Positions 17,133 to 24,649 of a stretch of DNA of 64,000 nucleotides are shown here, in pieces. Origin of the DNA: Flavobacteriaceae bacterium (lineage in GTDB: Bacteria > Bacteroidota > Bacteroidia > Flavobacteriales > Flavobacteriaceae); contig CANGTQ010000010.1 of assembly GCA_947456955.1 (NCBI GenBank), positions 47,992-111,991 on the forward strand. The letters run 5' to 3'. The notes beneath the pieces were generated by a model that searched no databases, was not told where the DNA came from, and was given only the letters and a program-made list of their open reading frames with translations. Positions within the stretch are counted from its first letter, which is position 1. Every line of letters begins with the position of its first letter. The translations under genes were made by a program, and so were the position numbers.

Positions 17133-18679
17133 TATTTTTCCGAAATCTCTTTTCCTTTTTCATCAAAGAAATGATATTCCAAATACGTGTAAGCGTCACG
17201 AGGTATGATTTTCACCCACTTTTTATGTTCAAAAAACCATTTTGAACGTAATGATGGAAAACCTTTTTTAAGGTATGCTGCCACAAAAGGATGCACATTA
17301 AGTGTAACTTTTTTATGACTGTTGATAATCTTTTCAAGAGAGAACCCAATTTTATCTATAATTTGGATTGGCGCATCAATATCGCTTGCTAAATTATTTG
17401 GATTTTCTTCTCTTGTTTCAATATTTACTTCTGGTCTTACCCTTTGTCTAGTGATTTGGACTAATCCGAATTTACTTGGTGGTAAGATTTTGTGTTTGGC
17501 TTTATCATCGCTCATTTCTTCTCTAAGGAAGTTGAACAACACTTGGCGATTTTCTGGATCTTTCATGTCGATAAAATCGACTACGATGATACCGCCCATA
17601 TCCCGAAGACGTAATTGTCTTGCGATTTCTGCTGCGGCTATCATATTTACTTCTAAAGCAGTGTCTTCTTGGTTGTTGGCTTTGTTGGAACGGTTTCCGC
17701 TATTCACATCGATAACGTGAAGGGCTTCGGTGTGTTCTATAATTAAATAGGCACCTTTGCTCATGGAAACGGTTCGCCCAAAAGAAGTCTTTATTTGTCG
17801 CTCAATATGATATTTTTCAAACAATGGCGTGTCTTTCGATTGATAGAACTTAACAATTTTTTGTTTCTCTGGAGCTATTTCGGCTAAATAGTCCTTTGTT
17901 TCTTGGTACAACTCTTCATCATCAATTTGAATACTGGTAAAAGTATCGTTGAATACATCTCTAAGTATCGAAGAAGCTTTGTTTAGCTCTCCCAACACTT
18001 TGGATGGATGATGTGCGGTTGGTAATTTTTTACTCATTGCAGTCCATCTATTCATTAAGTTCTGCAAGTCTTTTTCTAATTCGGCTATGTTTTTGCCTTC
18101 TGCTACTGTTCTCACAATAACACCAAAACCTCTTTGTTTGATAGATTGTACTAGTTTTTTAAGTCGGTCTTTTTCTTGTTTCGATTCTATTTTTTGGGAA
18201 ACAGAAACGCGTTCCGAAAAAGGCACTAAAACTAAAAATCGTCCCGCGAATGAAAGCTCACAGCTTATTCTTGGTCCTTTTGTAGAAATAGGTTCTTTGA
18301 CTACTTGTACTAATATTGATTGGTTGGCGCTCAGTATGTCTGCTACTGCACCATCTTTGTCAATTTCTTTCTCAAACTGGAAGTTTTTTAGGGAGAAATC
18401 TTTTAGTTTACCTGCGCTTACAAGTTTTATGAATTTCAAATAAGAAGTGAAACTTGGACCCAAATCGTGATAATGTAAAAAGGCATCTTTTTCGTAGCCT
18501 ACATTTACAAAAGCAGCATTCAATCCGGCAACGGGTTTCCTTATTTTGGCAATAAAAATATCACCAACTTGGAAGTTGCTTGTTTCCTCTTCTTTGTGTA
18601 ATTCAATTAGTTTTCCATCTTTTAATAAGGCAAAATCTACAGCGTCAGCACTAGATCTAATGATTAGTTCTTTATTCAC
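17132..18679 (-). CDS. rng: Ribonuclease G/E family endoribonuclease
   Basis: Single-strand endoribonuclease for rRNA and mRNA processing. It starts with GTG (bases 18677-18679); no ATG fits the conserved MNKELIIRS start. An S1 RNA-binding domain lies at about residues 35-125 (GDIFIAKIRKPVAGLNAAFV). The catalytic Mg-binding acids sit in HVIDVNSG and VVDFIDMKD. The 515-residue size matches RNase G rather than RNase E. After TRQRVRPEV, where Proteobacterial enzymes have the CPxC zinc link, there is no cysteine pair, so the dimer must be held differently. Confidence 0.93.
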   Translation of the reverse strand: MNKELIIRSSADAVDFALLKDGKLIELHKEEETSNFQVGDIFIAKIRKPVAGLNAAFVNVGYEKDAFLHYHDLGPSFTSYLKFIKLVSAGKLKDFSLKNFQFEKEIDKDGAVADILSANQSILVQVVKEPISTKGPRISCELSFAGRFLVLVPFSERVSVSQKIESKQEKDRLKKLVQSIKQRGFGVIVRTVAEGKNIAELEKDLQNLMNRWTAMSKKLPTAHHPSKVLGELNKASSILRDVFNDTFTSIQIDDEELYQETKDYLAEIAPEKQKIVKFYQSKDTPLFEKYHIERQIKTSFGRTVSMSKGAYLIIEHTEALHVIDVNSGNRSNKANNQEDTALEVNMIAAAEIARQLRLRDMGGIIVVDFIDMKDPENRQVLFNFLREEMSDDKAKHKILPPSKFGLVQITRQRVRPEVNIETREENPNNLASDIDAPIQIIDKIGFSLEKIINSHKKVTLNVHPFVAAYLKKGFPSLRSKWFFEHKKWVKIIPRDAYTYLEYHFFDEKGKEISEK

Positions 18680-18739
18680 TTTGTAAATTTTTATCTGTAT
18701 TTAGGTTTGTAGTTTGAGGATTGTTGTTTATAGTTATTA

Positions 18740-18769
18740 ACCATAAACTCTAAACCATCAACCATAAAC
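18740..18769. repeat. Short direct repeat accataaact
   Basis: Two copies of accataaact (18740-18749 and 18760-18769) sit in the 201-base gap between the RNase G gene and the small basic protein gene. Nothing else was recognised in the gap. Confidence 0.45.
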
Positions 18770-18860
18770 TGTTTGCTACAGATGGATTAAACATTTTAAA
18801 CAGGTATTGTTTTTACCCGGCGGAATTTCTCAATTCCAATTTCAATGAACGTTTTCTAAA

Positions 18861-18895
18861 AAAAGAAAAGTAGTTTTAAACTACTTTTTCTTTTT
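18861..18895. terminator. Hairpin terminator overlapping the small basic gene's stop
   Basis: The palindrome agtagttttaaactact has A-rich 5' and T-rich 3' flanks (aaaagaaaag...tttttcttttt). It covers the stop codon of the 30-residue gene on the minus strand. Confidence 0.75.
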
Positions 18896-18973
18896 GTGAC
18901 GATTAGCTCTCGCACGTTTTTTACGTTTGTGCGTCGCTACCTTATGTCTTTTTCTTTTTTTACCACTTGGCAT
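18881..18973 (-). CDS. Very small, highly basic protein (30 aa), probable ribosomal component
   Basis: The frame runs from the ATG at 18971-18973 to the TAG at 18881-18883. It begins MPSGKKRKRHKVATHKRKK and ends RANRHKKKK, with about two thirds Lys, Arg or His. Near-identical tiny proteins are common across Bacteroidota, and I recall that a small phylum-specific ribosomal protein was reported from Flavobacterium ribosome structures; this may be it. It lies 31 bases downstream of the HU gene's stop on the same strand, so the two are likely co-transcribed. Too short for ordinary gene callers. Confidence 0.75.
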   Translation of the reverse strand: MPSGKKRKRHKVATHKRKKRARANRHKKKK

Positions 18974-19004
18974 AGTGAAGATTTTTGGTGATTAATAAAT
19001 GAGT

Positions 19005-19298
19005 TTATACTGCTACTTCAGTATTAGTTTTTATTGCCTCTACAAATACTTTTGCAGGTTTGAATGCTGGGATATTGTGTGCAGGAATTTTTATTGTTGT
19101 ATTTTTCGAAATGTTTCTACCAGTTTTTTCAGCTCTAGTTTTGATAATAAAGCTTCCAAAACCTCTTAAATAAACATTGTCTCCTGTTTCAAGAGAAGTT
19201 TTTACTTCTTCCATAAACGCTTCAACTACTGCTTGAACATCTCCTTTTTCAAGTCCTTTTCTTTCTGAAATCTTTGCTACGATATCTGCTTTCGTCAT
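19005..19298 (-). CDS. HU/IHF family DNA-binding protein
   Basis: Nucleoid-associated, dimeric DNA-bending protein. The 97 residues show the N-terminal helices (MTKADIVAKISERKGLEKGD) and the GDNVYLRGFGSFIIKTR core. The flexible arm region RNISKNTTIKIPAHNIPAFKPAK carries the Pro that intercalates DNA. The chain ends in a short KTNTEVAV tail. HU or IHF subunit identity cannot be settled by eye. The promoter is good and the 30-residue basic gene follows. Confidence 0.93.
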   Translation of the reverse strand: MTKADIVAKISERKGLEKGDVQAVVEAFMEEVKTSLETGDNVYLRGFGSFIIKTRAEKTGRNISKNTTIKIPAHNIPAFKPAKVFVEAIKTNTEVAV

Positions 19299-19343
19299 TT
19301 TCTTTCGTATTTAATAATTAATTATTTGATTTTTTTAAGGTTG

Positions 19344-19375
19344 CAAATATATGAATAATAAAAACAATATTTCAA
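19344..19375 (-). promoter_or_regulatory. Promoter of the HU-like gene
   Basis: On the minus strand TTG (19373-19375) and TAtaTTTG (19344-19351) are separated by 21 bases, matching the Bacteroidota sigma consensus. The ATG lies 46 bases further on. Confidence 0.7.
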
Positions 19376-19434
19376 GCATAATCTATTAAAATTTAATCAC
19401 ATAAAGATTTATTTTTGTAATCCACAATGTAACT

Positions 19435-20475
19435 ATGAGATTCTCTAATATACTTGTCCAATGGTATTTACAAAACAAACGTGATTTGCCGTGGCGAAAT
19501 GACACGAATCCTTACACTATTTGGCTTTCAGAAATCATGTTGCAACAAACACGAGTTGCTCAGGGATTACCTTATTTTATTCGTTTTACAAATGCATTTC
19601 CTACTGTTTTTGATTTAGCAAATGCCGATGAAGAAGAAGTTTTAAAATTATGGCAAGGTTTGGGCTATTATTCCAGAGCCAGAAATCTGCATAAAACAGC
19701 AAAAAAAATTGCTTTTGAGTCTAATGGCGAGTTCCCTAAAACTTATAATGATTTATTGCATTTAAAAGGAATTGGCGAATATACCGCTGCAGCTATAGCA
19801 TCGTTTGCCTATAATGAAAGCGTTCCGGTTGTTGATGGCAATGTTTATAGAGTCTTGTCGCGCTATTTTGATATGGAAACAGATATCTCTTCAGCCGCTG
19901 CCAAAAAGGAATTTACACAATTAGCAGCGGAATTATTACCAAAAGGGGAAGCTAATTTATTCAATCAAGCCATAATGGAATTTGGGGCATTGCAGTGCGT
20001 GCCGAAAAACCCTAATTGTGGAATATGTGTTTTTAATGACAGTTGTATTGGGTTGCAGAAGAAAAAGATTGCCCAACTTCCGGTAAAATCTAAAAAGGCT
20101 AAGGTTACTAAACGTTATTTTAATTATTTGTTTTTTTCAGATGAGAACAATAAAACAATTATAAGTAAACGAAACCAAAAAGGGATTTGGCACAATTTAT
20201 ATGAGTTTCCATTACTTGAAACCGAAAAAGCTGAAAGTGACACAACAGTTTTGGCATTAATTGAAAATCAAAGTTTTGTCAAAAATGCAATTCTTGAAAT
20301 TCAATTATCCAATCCTGAGGCTATTGTTCACAAACTTTCGCATCAGCATTTAACTGTAAAATTCTGGAAAGTTAAGGTGCAAGGAACGCTTGACGACGGA
20401 ATGGATTGTGAATCAGCAGCTGAATTTCCTTTTCCAGTTGTGATTTATAATTATATTTCCAACCAATTGTTTTAA
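19435..20475 (+). CDS. mutY: A/G-specific adenine glycosylase
   Basis: Removes adenine mispaired with 8-oxoguanine. The helix-hairpin-helix LKGIGEYTAAAIASFAY is near residue 107. The catalytic Asp lies in VPVVDGNVYRVLSR near 135. The 4Fe-4S loop Cx6Cx2Cx5C is at about residues 188-204 (CVPKNPNCGICVFNDSC). A NUDIX-like 8-oxoG recognition domain fills residues 225-340. A TAttTTTG box lies at 19410-19417. It begins the mutY-ssb-gldE-gldD series, an order common in Flavobacteria. Confidence 0.95.
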   Translation: MRFSNILVQWYLQNKRDLPWRNDTNPYTIWLSEIMLQQTRVAQGLPYFIRFTNAFPTVFDLANADEEEVLKLWQGLGYYSRARNLHKTAKKIAFESNGEFPKTYNDLLHLKGIGEYTAAAIASFAYNESVPVVDGNVYRVLSRYFDMETDISSAAAKKEFTQLAAELLPKGEANLFNQAIMEFGALQCVPKNPNCGICVFNDSCIGLQKKKIAQLPVKSKKAKVTKRYFNYLFFSDENNKTIISKRNQKGIWHNLYEFPLLETEKAESDTTVLALIENQSFVKNAILEIQLSNPEAIVHKLSHQHLTVKFWKVKVQGTLDDGMDCESAAEFPFPVVIYNYISNQLF

Positions 20476-20500
20476 ATTTCAAAAAAAGTAGTAAATTTGA

Positions 20501-20597
20501 TAGACCCGAGGCACACTATGCCGACACGAAGCGATAGCGAACTGTCGAAGCAATTGTATGGAGCGCAGCGATTCGAGCGAATGCGACAGCCGAAGGA
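20501..20597. repeat. GC-rich intergenic repeat (cccgaggc...cgaag type)
   Basis: This gap between mutY and ssb is rich in cgaagcg, gcgaactg, gagcgcagcg and gcgacagccgaag words, clearly higher in GC than its surroundings. Partial copies are at 2314-2346, 22954-22999 and perhaps 39199-39238. It has no open frame. Confidence 0.6.
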
Positions 20598-20620
20598 AAT
20601 AAATCTAATTTTGCATAAAA

Positions 20621-21058
20621 ATGAATGGTACCTTAAATAAAGTAATGTTGATTGGTCATCTTGGTGACGATGTAAAGATGCATTATTTTGATGGTGGTAA
20701 TTGTATTGGCCGTTTTCCTTTGGCCACTAATGAAGTCTATATCAACAAACAAACAAACGAAAAAATAACTTCTACCGAATGGCATAATCTTGTTGTTAGA
20801 AACAAAGCAGCCGAAATATGTGAAAAGTATTTGTCAAAAGGAGATAAAATTTTTGTTGAAGGCAGAATAAAATCACGCCAATGGCAAGCTGAAGATGGAG
20901 CAACAAAATACACCACTGAAATACAAGTCACCGAGTTTACATTTTTGACTACCAAAAAAGAAGTTGAAGGACTGAAAACAACACAAAATTCAGAAACAAA
21001 AAACACTAATTTTGAAGCACCAAGTCCAACAGCACCCGAAAATGATTTGCCGTTCTGA
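20621..21058 (+). CDS. ssb: Single-stranded DNA-binding protein
   Basis: Binds single-stranded DNA in replication, repair and recombination. An OB fold spans residues 1-108 (LNKVMLIGHLGDDVKMHYFDG, TSTEWHNLVVRNKAAEICEKYLSKGDKIFVEG). A disordered linker then leads to the acidic partner-binding tip ENDLPF. The 145-residue length is typical. It lies 25 bases before gldE. Confidence 0.94.
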   Translation: MNGTLNKVMLIGHLGDDVKMHYFDGGNCIGRFPLATNEVYINKQTNEKITSTEWHNLVVRNKAAEICEKYLSKGDKIFVEGRIKSRQWQAEDGATKYTTEIQVTEFTFLTTKKEVEGLKTTQNSETKNTNFEAPSPTAPENDLPF

Positions 21059-21083
21059 TATTGTTTAACTAATCTATACTTCA

Positions 21084-22379
21084 TTGGACGCTGAGCCCAG
21101 TTCAAATCTACTAGCAACTATTGACACCAATTTACTTTTTGGAATTTTAGCTATTGCATTTTTTTTATTTTGTTCTGCTATGGTTTCTGCTGCAGAAGTC
21201 GCGCTTTTTTCTCTTACGCAACAAGACTTAAATACTTTATCAGAAGAAGATTCTTCGAAGGCTAATCTAATTTCAAAATTGTTGCAACGACCAAAGAAAC
21301 TTTTGGCAACTATTTTAGTTGCTAATAATTTTAGTCATATTGGAGTTGTGATAGTTTTTTCTTTTGTGGGGAACAATATTTTTTCGGCTATAGAATCTCC
21401 TATTTTAAAGTTTGTTGTTGAAGTAATTTTGATAACCTTTCTAATTCTTTTATTCGGGGAAGTATTGCCCAAAATTTACGCCAGTAGAAATAATATTCAA
21501 TTCTCAAAATTTGTTGCCAATCCATTGTCGATATTAGACAAACTGCTTTCGCCAATTAGCTTGCCAATGCGTGCGGTAAGTGTGTATTTGCATGAAAAAT
21601 TAGGAAGGCAAAAATCAAATATTTCGGTAGATCAATTATCACAGGCGCTGGGATTAACATCTACTGAAGACACAACATCGGAAGAACAAAAAATATTGGA
21701 AGGCATAGTTTCTTTTGGAAATACAGATACAAAGCAAGTCATGAGCCCAAGAATTGATATTTTTGCAATTGAAATGGAAGAAACTTTTGCAGAGATTTAC
21801 GAGAAGATAGTCGACAAGGGCTATTCAAGGATTCCCGTTTATAGAGAAAGCATTGACCATATAGAAGGCGTTTTATTTGTCAAAGATTTAATTCCACATA
21901 TCAATAAAAAGGAATTTGACTGGATTAAACTAATACGAGAACCGTTCTTTGTTCCCGAAAACAAGAAATTGGACGATTTGTTGAAAGAATTCCAAAGCAA
22001 AAAAAGTCATTTGGCAATAGTGGTTGATGAATACGGAGGAACATCTGGTTTGGTTTCTCTAGAAGATATAATTGAGGAAATTGTAGGCGATATTTCGGAT
22101 GAGTTTGACGATCAAAATTTGAATTTCTCACAGATAGACGACAAGAATTTCTTATTTGAAGGTAAAATAAATCTTAAAGACTTTTATAGAATTGTAGATG
22201 TTGATGAGGAAATATTTGAAATCAGTAAAGGTGAGGCCGAGACATTAGCTGGATTTATATTAGAAATTTTAGGTAATTTTCCCAAGAAGGGACAAAAAAT
22301 TCATTTTACGAATGTTCATTTTACCATTGAAGCTGTCGATAAAAAAAGGATAAAACAATTAAAAGTAACACTTGAATAA
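21084..22379 (+). CDS. gldE: Gliding motility-associated protein GldE (CNNM/CBS/CorC family)
   Basis: Cytoplasmic-membrane protein required together with GldD for Flavobacterium gliding and T9SS assembly. Hydrophobic segments span about residues 15-40, 75-95 and 100-130. A CBS pair lies at about 205-335 (MSPRIDIFAIEMEETFAEIY, SHLAIVVDEYGGTSGLVSLED), followed by a CorC/HlyC C-terminal domain. The start is an unusual TTG at 21084. The first in-frame ATG (residue 33) would cut into the first membrane segment, and the MDAEPSS beginning resembles known GldE. gldD starts six bases after its stop. Confidence 0.9.
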   Translation: MDAEPSSNLLATIDTNLLFGILAIAFFLFCSAMVSAAEVALFSLTQQDLNTLSEEDSSKANLISKLLQRPKKLLATILVANNFSHIGVVIVFSFVGNNIFSAIESPILKFVVEVILITFLILLFGEVLPKIYASRNNIQFSKFVANPLSILDKLLSPISLPMRAVSVYLHEKLGRQKSNISVDQLSQALGLTSTEDTTSEEQKILEGIVSFGNTDTKQVMSPRIDIFAIEMEETFAEIYEKIVDKGYSRIPVYRESIDHIEGVLFVKDLIPHINKKEFDWIKLIREPFFVPENKKLDDLLKEFQSKKSHLAIVVDEYGGTSGLVSLEDIIEEIVGDISDEFDDQNLNFSQIDDKNFLFEGKINLKDFYRIVDVDEEIFEISKGEAETLAGFILEILGNFPKKGQKIHFTNVHFTIEAVDKKRIKQLKVTLE

Positions 22380-22385
22380 TATAAA

Positions 22386-22958
22386 ATGATAAAAAAAACC
22401 AGCTATTTTTTAGTAACACTATTGCTTTTGGTTATTGTCAGCAGTTGTAAAGATGAGGTTTTGCCAAAACCTTCCAGCCAATTGCGATTGGATTATCCTG
22501 TTGCCAAATACTCTCATTTTAATAATCATTGTCCATTTGAATTTGAAATGAATGAAGATGCGGTTATAAAAGAAGATAAGAATTGTGGCTTTTCTATTCA
22601 TTATCCAAAAATGAAAGCGACGATTTATTTGACATACAAAATGGTCAATAAAGATATAGATTCGCTGTTGAGAGATGCGCAAACATTGACCTATAAACAC
22701 GTTATAAAAGCGGATGATATCTTGGAACAACCTTATGTAAACTATAACAAAAAGGTCTATGGTATGTTTTATCGGGTAAATGGAAATGCGGCGACTAATG
22801 CACAGTTTTACGCTACCGACAGCCTCAAACATTTTATAACAGGCTCGGTATATTTTTATGCCAAACCAAAATATGATTCCATTATGCCGGCAGCAGATTA
22901 TATTAAAAATGACATGCAGCGTTTGATGGAAACAATTAATTGGACCCAAGGGCGTTAG
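22386..22958 (+). CDS. gldD: Gliding motility lipoprotein GldD
   Basis: Lipoprotein of the gliding/T9SS machinery. A signal peptide ends at a lipobox-like VSSCKDE with the lipidated Cys near residue 21. The mature part has the GldD features FNNHCPFEF, KNCGFSIHYPKMKATIYLTY and FYATDSLKHFITGSVYFYAKP. The 190-residue length is normal. It is directly after gldE and likely translated from the same mRNA. Confidence 0.92.
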   Translation: MIKKTSYFLVTLLLLVIVSSCKDEVLPKPSSQLRLDYPVAKYSHFNNHCPFEFEMNEDAVIKEDKNCGFSIHYPKMKATIYLTYKMVNKDIDSLLRDAQTLTYKHVIKADDILEQPYVNYNKKVYGMFYRVNGNAATNAQFYATDSLKHFITGSVYFYAKPKYDSIMPAADYIKNDMQRLMETINWTQGR

Positions 22959-22999
22959 GGCGAACGGAGCGGCACGAGCGAAGCGAACTGGCGAAGCAA
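22954..22999. repeat. gcgaacggagcggcacgagcgaagcgaac repeat fragment
   Basis: A short GC-rich run just behind the gldD stop shares gcgaactg.cgaagca with the longer repeat at 20501-20597. Confidence 0.45.
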
Positions 23000-23005
23000 G
23001 CTAAA

Positions 23006-23037
23006 TAAAAAAAGAACTCATTTGAGTTCTTTTTTTG
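23006..23037. terminator. Bidirectional terminator between gldD and the HMA gene
   Basis: Perfect arms aaaaaaagaactca/tgagttcttttttt with almost no loop. It can stop both converging transcripts. Confidence 0.88.
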
Positions 23038-23053
23038 TTATATTATGTAAGGA

Positions 23054-23434
23054 TTAAACTTTCCCTTTTGTCTGCATTCCTGAAACCTTGTAAGTTTCAC
23101 CATCACCTGTAGCTTCAACCGTTTTGCTCAGATTTTCCGGACTTATAACTGCTGCATCAAATTCTACTGTTGCTTGTTTTTTATCAAAATCAACAGTCGC
23201 TTTCTGAACACCATTCATTTTGGATAATTTGCTTTCAATGGTTTTAGCACAACCCATTGCACATGTCATACCATCAATCTTAAAACTCGCTGTTTCAGGT
23301 TTTGCAGCAACTGCAACTTCTTTTTTAGTGTTGGTTTCATCTGATCCTGCTATAGGTTTGCTCGCAGTATCTTTACAACTAAACAGTAAGGTTGAAGCAA
23401 GACCAAAAGTTAATAGTGACTTGGTGAAATTCAT
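23054..23434 (-). CDS. HMA-domain (heavy-metal-associated) lipoprotein
   Basis: This 126-residue exported protein has a lipobox-like LLFSCKD with Cys near residue 20, a linker of about 28 residues, and one HMA domain at about 48-115. The metal site reads GMTCAMGCAKTIE, that is CxxxC rather than the usual CxxC. The ferredoxin-like pattern (VQKATVDFDKKQATVEFD) is normal. A periplasmic or surface copper or other soft-metal binder is inferred. No copper ATPase is visible nearby. Confidence 0.82.
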   Translation of the reverse strand: MNFTKSLLTFGLASTLLFSCKDTASKPIAGSDETNTKKEVAVAAKPETASFKIDGMTCAMGCAKTIESKLSKMNGVQKATVDFDKKQATVEFDAAVISPENLSKTVEATGDGETYKVSGMQTKGKV

Positions 23435-23631
23435 AATTTTAGGATTTGTTAGTTGTGATTATTTTTAATCATGGACAAAATTAGTAAAAAATAAAAGCGG
23501 TTATTCTTAAAATAATTACAAAATTTGATGCGATTAAAAAACAAGTATGAAATGAACTTATGAAAACTTTATAAATTATGAAAAAACATAAGCAAATTAC
23601 ATGACAAATAAAAATCAATAGTTATCTCCAT

Positions 23632-24498
23632 ATGAAATTACCACAGTTAAAATGGATTATTCTAATAGCACTTGCCCTTATTTGGGGAAGTTCATTTATA
23701 CTAATTAAAAAGGGATTAGATGGGTTAAATCCGTTTCAGTTGGGTTCGCTGCGAATTATTTTTTGTGCCGTTTTTCTATTAATCATTGGGTTTAATAGTT
23801 TAAAAGCAATAGCGCTTCATCAATGGAAATATATTGCGTTGACTTCGTTGTTTGGAACCTTTATTCCTGCTTATCTTTTTGCTATTGCACAAACTAAAGT
23901 TAGCAGCTCTATTTGTTCTATTTTGAATTCGTTGACTCCATTGAATACGCTGATTTTAGGGGCAATTGTTTTTGGATTAAACTTCAGAAGGAATCAGATT
24001 TTCGGAATTATAATAGGATTAATTGGAACTGTCGTTTTGATTTTTAACGGAAGAGCACAGGGAGTTTCGGAAGATAATTCCTATTCCTTTTTTGTTTTAA
24101 TTGCTACAGTTTGTTATGCCACCAATGTTAATCTGATAAAAAGATATCTCTCCGACATGAAGCCATTGAGTATTACAACAGGAAATTTCTTAGTGATGTT
24201 GGTTCCTGCAATTTTTATTTTATATTTTACTGATTTTAGTACCAAAATGAATTTACAGGCAACACAGCAAGCTATGTTTTTTATTATGATTTTAGGAATT
24301 GTTGGAACTGGAGTTGCCAATGTGATTTTTTTTAAGCTTATTCAAATTTCGACACCAATTTTTGCTTCATCGGTTACCTATTTGATTCCGATAGTGGCTT
24401 GCTTATGGGGAATTCTTGATAATGAAATGCTCACACCGTTGCAGTTTATCGGTGCTTTTATTATTTTGATTGGTGTTTACTTATCAAGTAAAAAGTAG
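23632..24498 (+). CDS. EamA/DMT family transporter
   Basis: A 288-residue inner-membrane protein with about ten transmembrane segments arranged as two EamA repeats (about residues 8-138 and 150-286). The LIWGSSFILIKKGL start is characteristic, as is the closing IGAFIILIGVYLSS. Members export amino acids, metabolites or nucleotides; the substrate cannot be inferred. It stands alone and converges on the M16 peptidase genes. Confidence 0.88.
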   Translation: MKLPQLKWIILIALALIWGSSFILIKKGLDGLNPFQLGSLRIIFCAVFLLIIGFNSLKAIALHQWKYIALTSLFGTFIPAYLFAIAQTKVSSSICSILNSLTPLNTLILGAIVFGLNFRRNQIFGIIIGLIGTVVLIFNGRAQGVSEDNSYSFFVLIATVCYATNVNLIKRYLSDMKPLSITTGNFLVMLVPAIFILYFTDFSTKMNLQATQQAMFFIMILGIVGTGVANVIFFKLIQISTPIFASSVTYLIPIVACLWGILDNEMLTPLQFIGAFIILIGVYLSSKK

Positions 24499-24504
24499 AA
24501 TGAT

Positions 24505-24549
24505 TTAACCACAAAGCACACGAAGTTGGCACAAAGCACATAAGGTTTT
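24505..24549. repeat. aaccacaaag-type repeat half
   Basis: ttaaccacaaagcacacgaagttggcacaaagcacataagg is a single arm of the repeat found as an inverted pair at 42797-42900. Confidence 0.5.
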
Positions 24550-24599
24550 TAGTTTGATATTTGGATTTTGATTGATTTTGGATTTTGAAATTTATAAAA

Positions 24600-24628
24600 A
24601 AAAGACCGCTATCACTAACGGTCTTCTT
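24600..24628. terminator. Bidirectional terminator between EamA and M16 genes
   Basis: Arms aaagaccg and cggtctt with A-rich and T-rich flanks lie between two converging genes. Confidence 0.8.
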
Positions 24629-24649
24629 TACTTTATTTAATAAATTCAA

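Noticed and set aside
18712..18775. Possible CRISPR-like repeats (accataaact)
   Set aside because: Only two short copies, no regular spacers and no cas genes.
22419..22949. Long open frame (176 codons) antisense to gldD
   Set aside because: Fully contained in gldD on the opposite strand, rich in Ile, Phe and Cys as expected of a shadow frame, with no recognisable domain.
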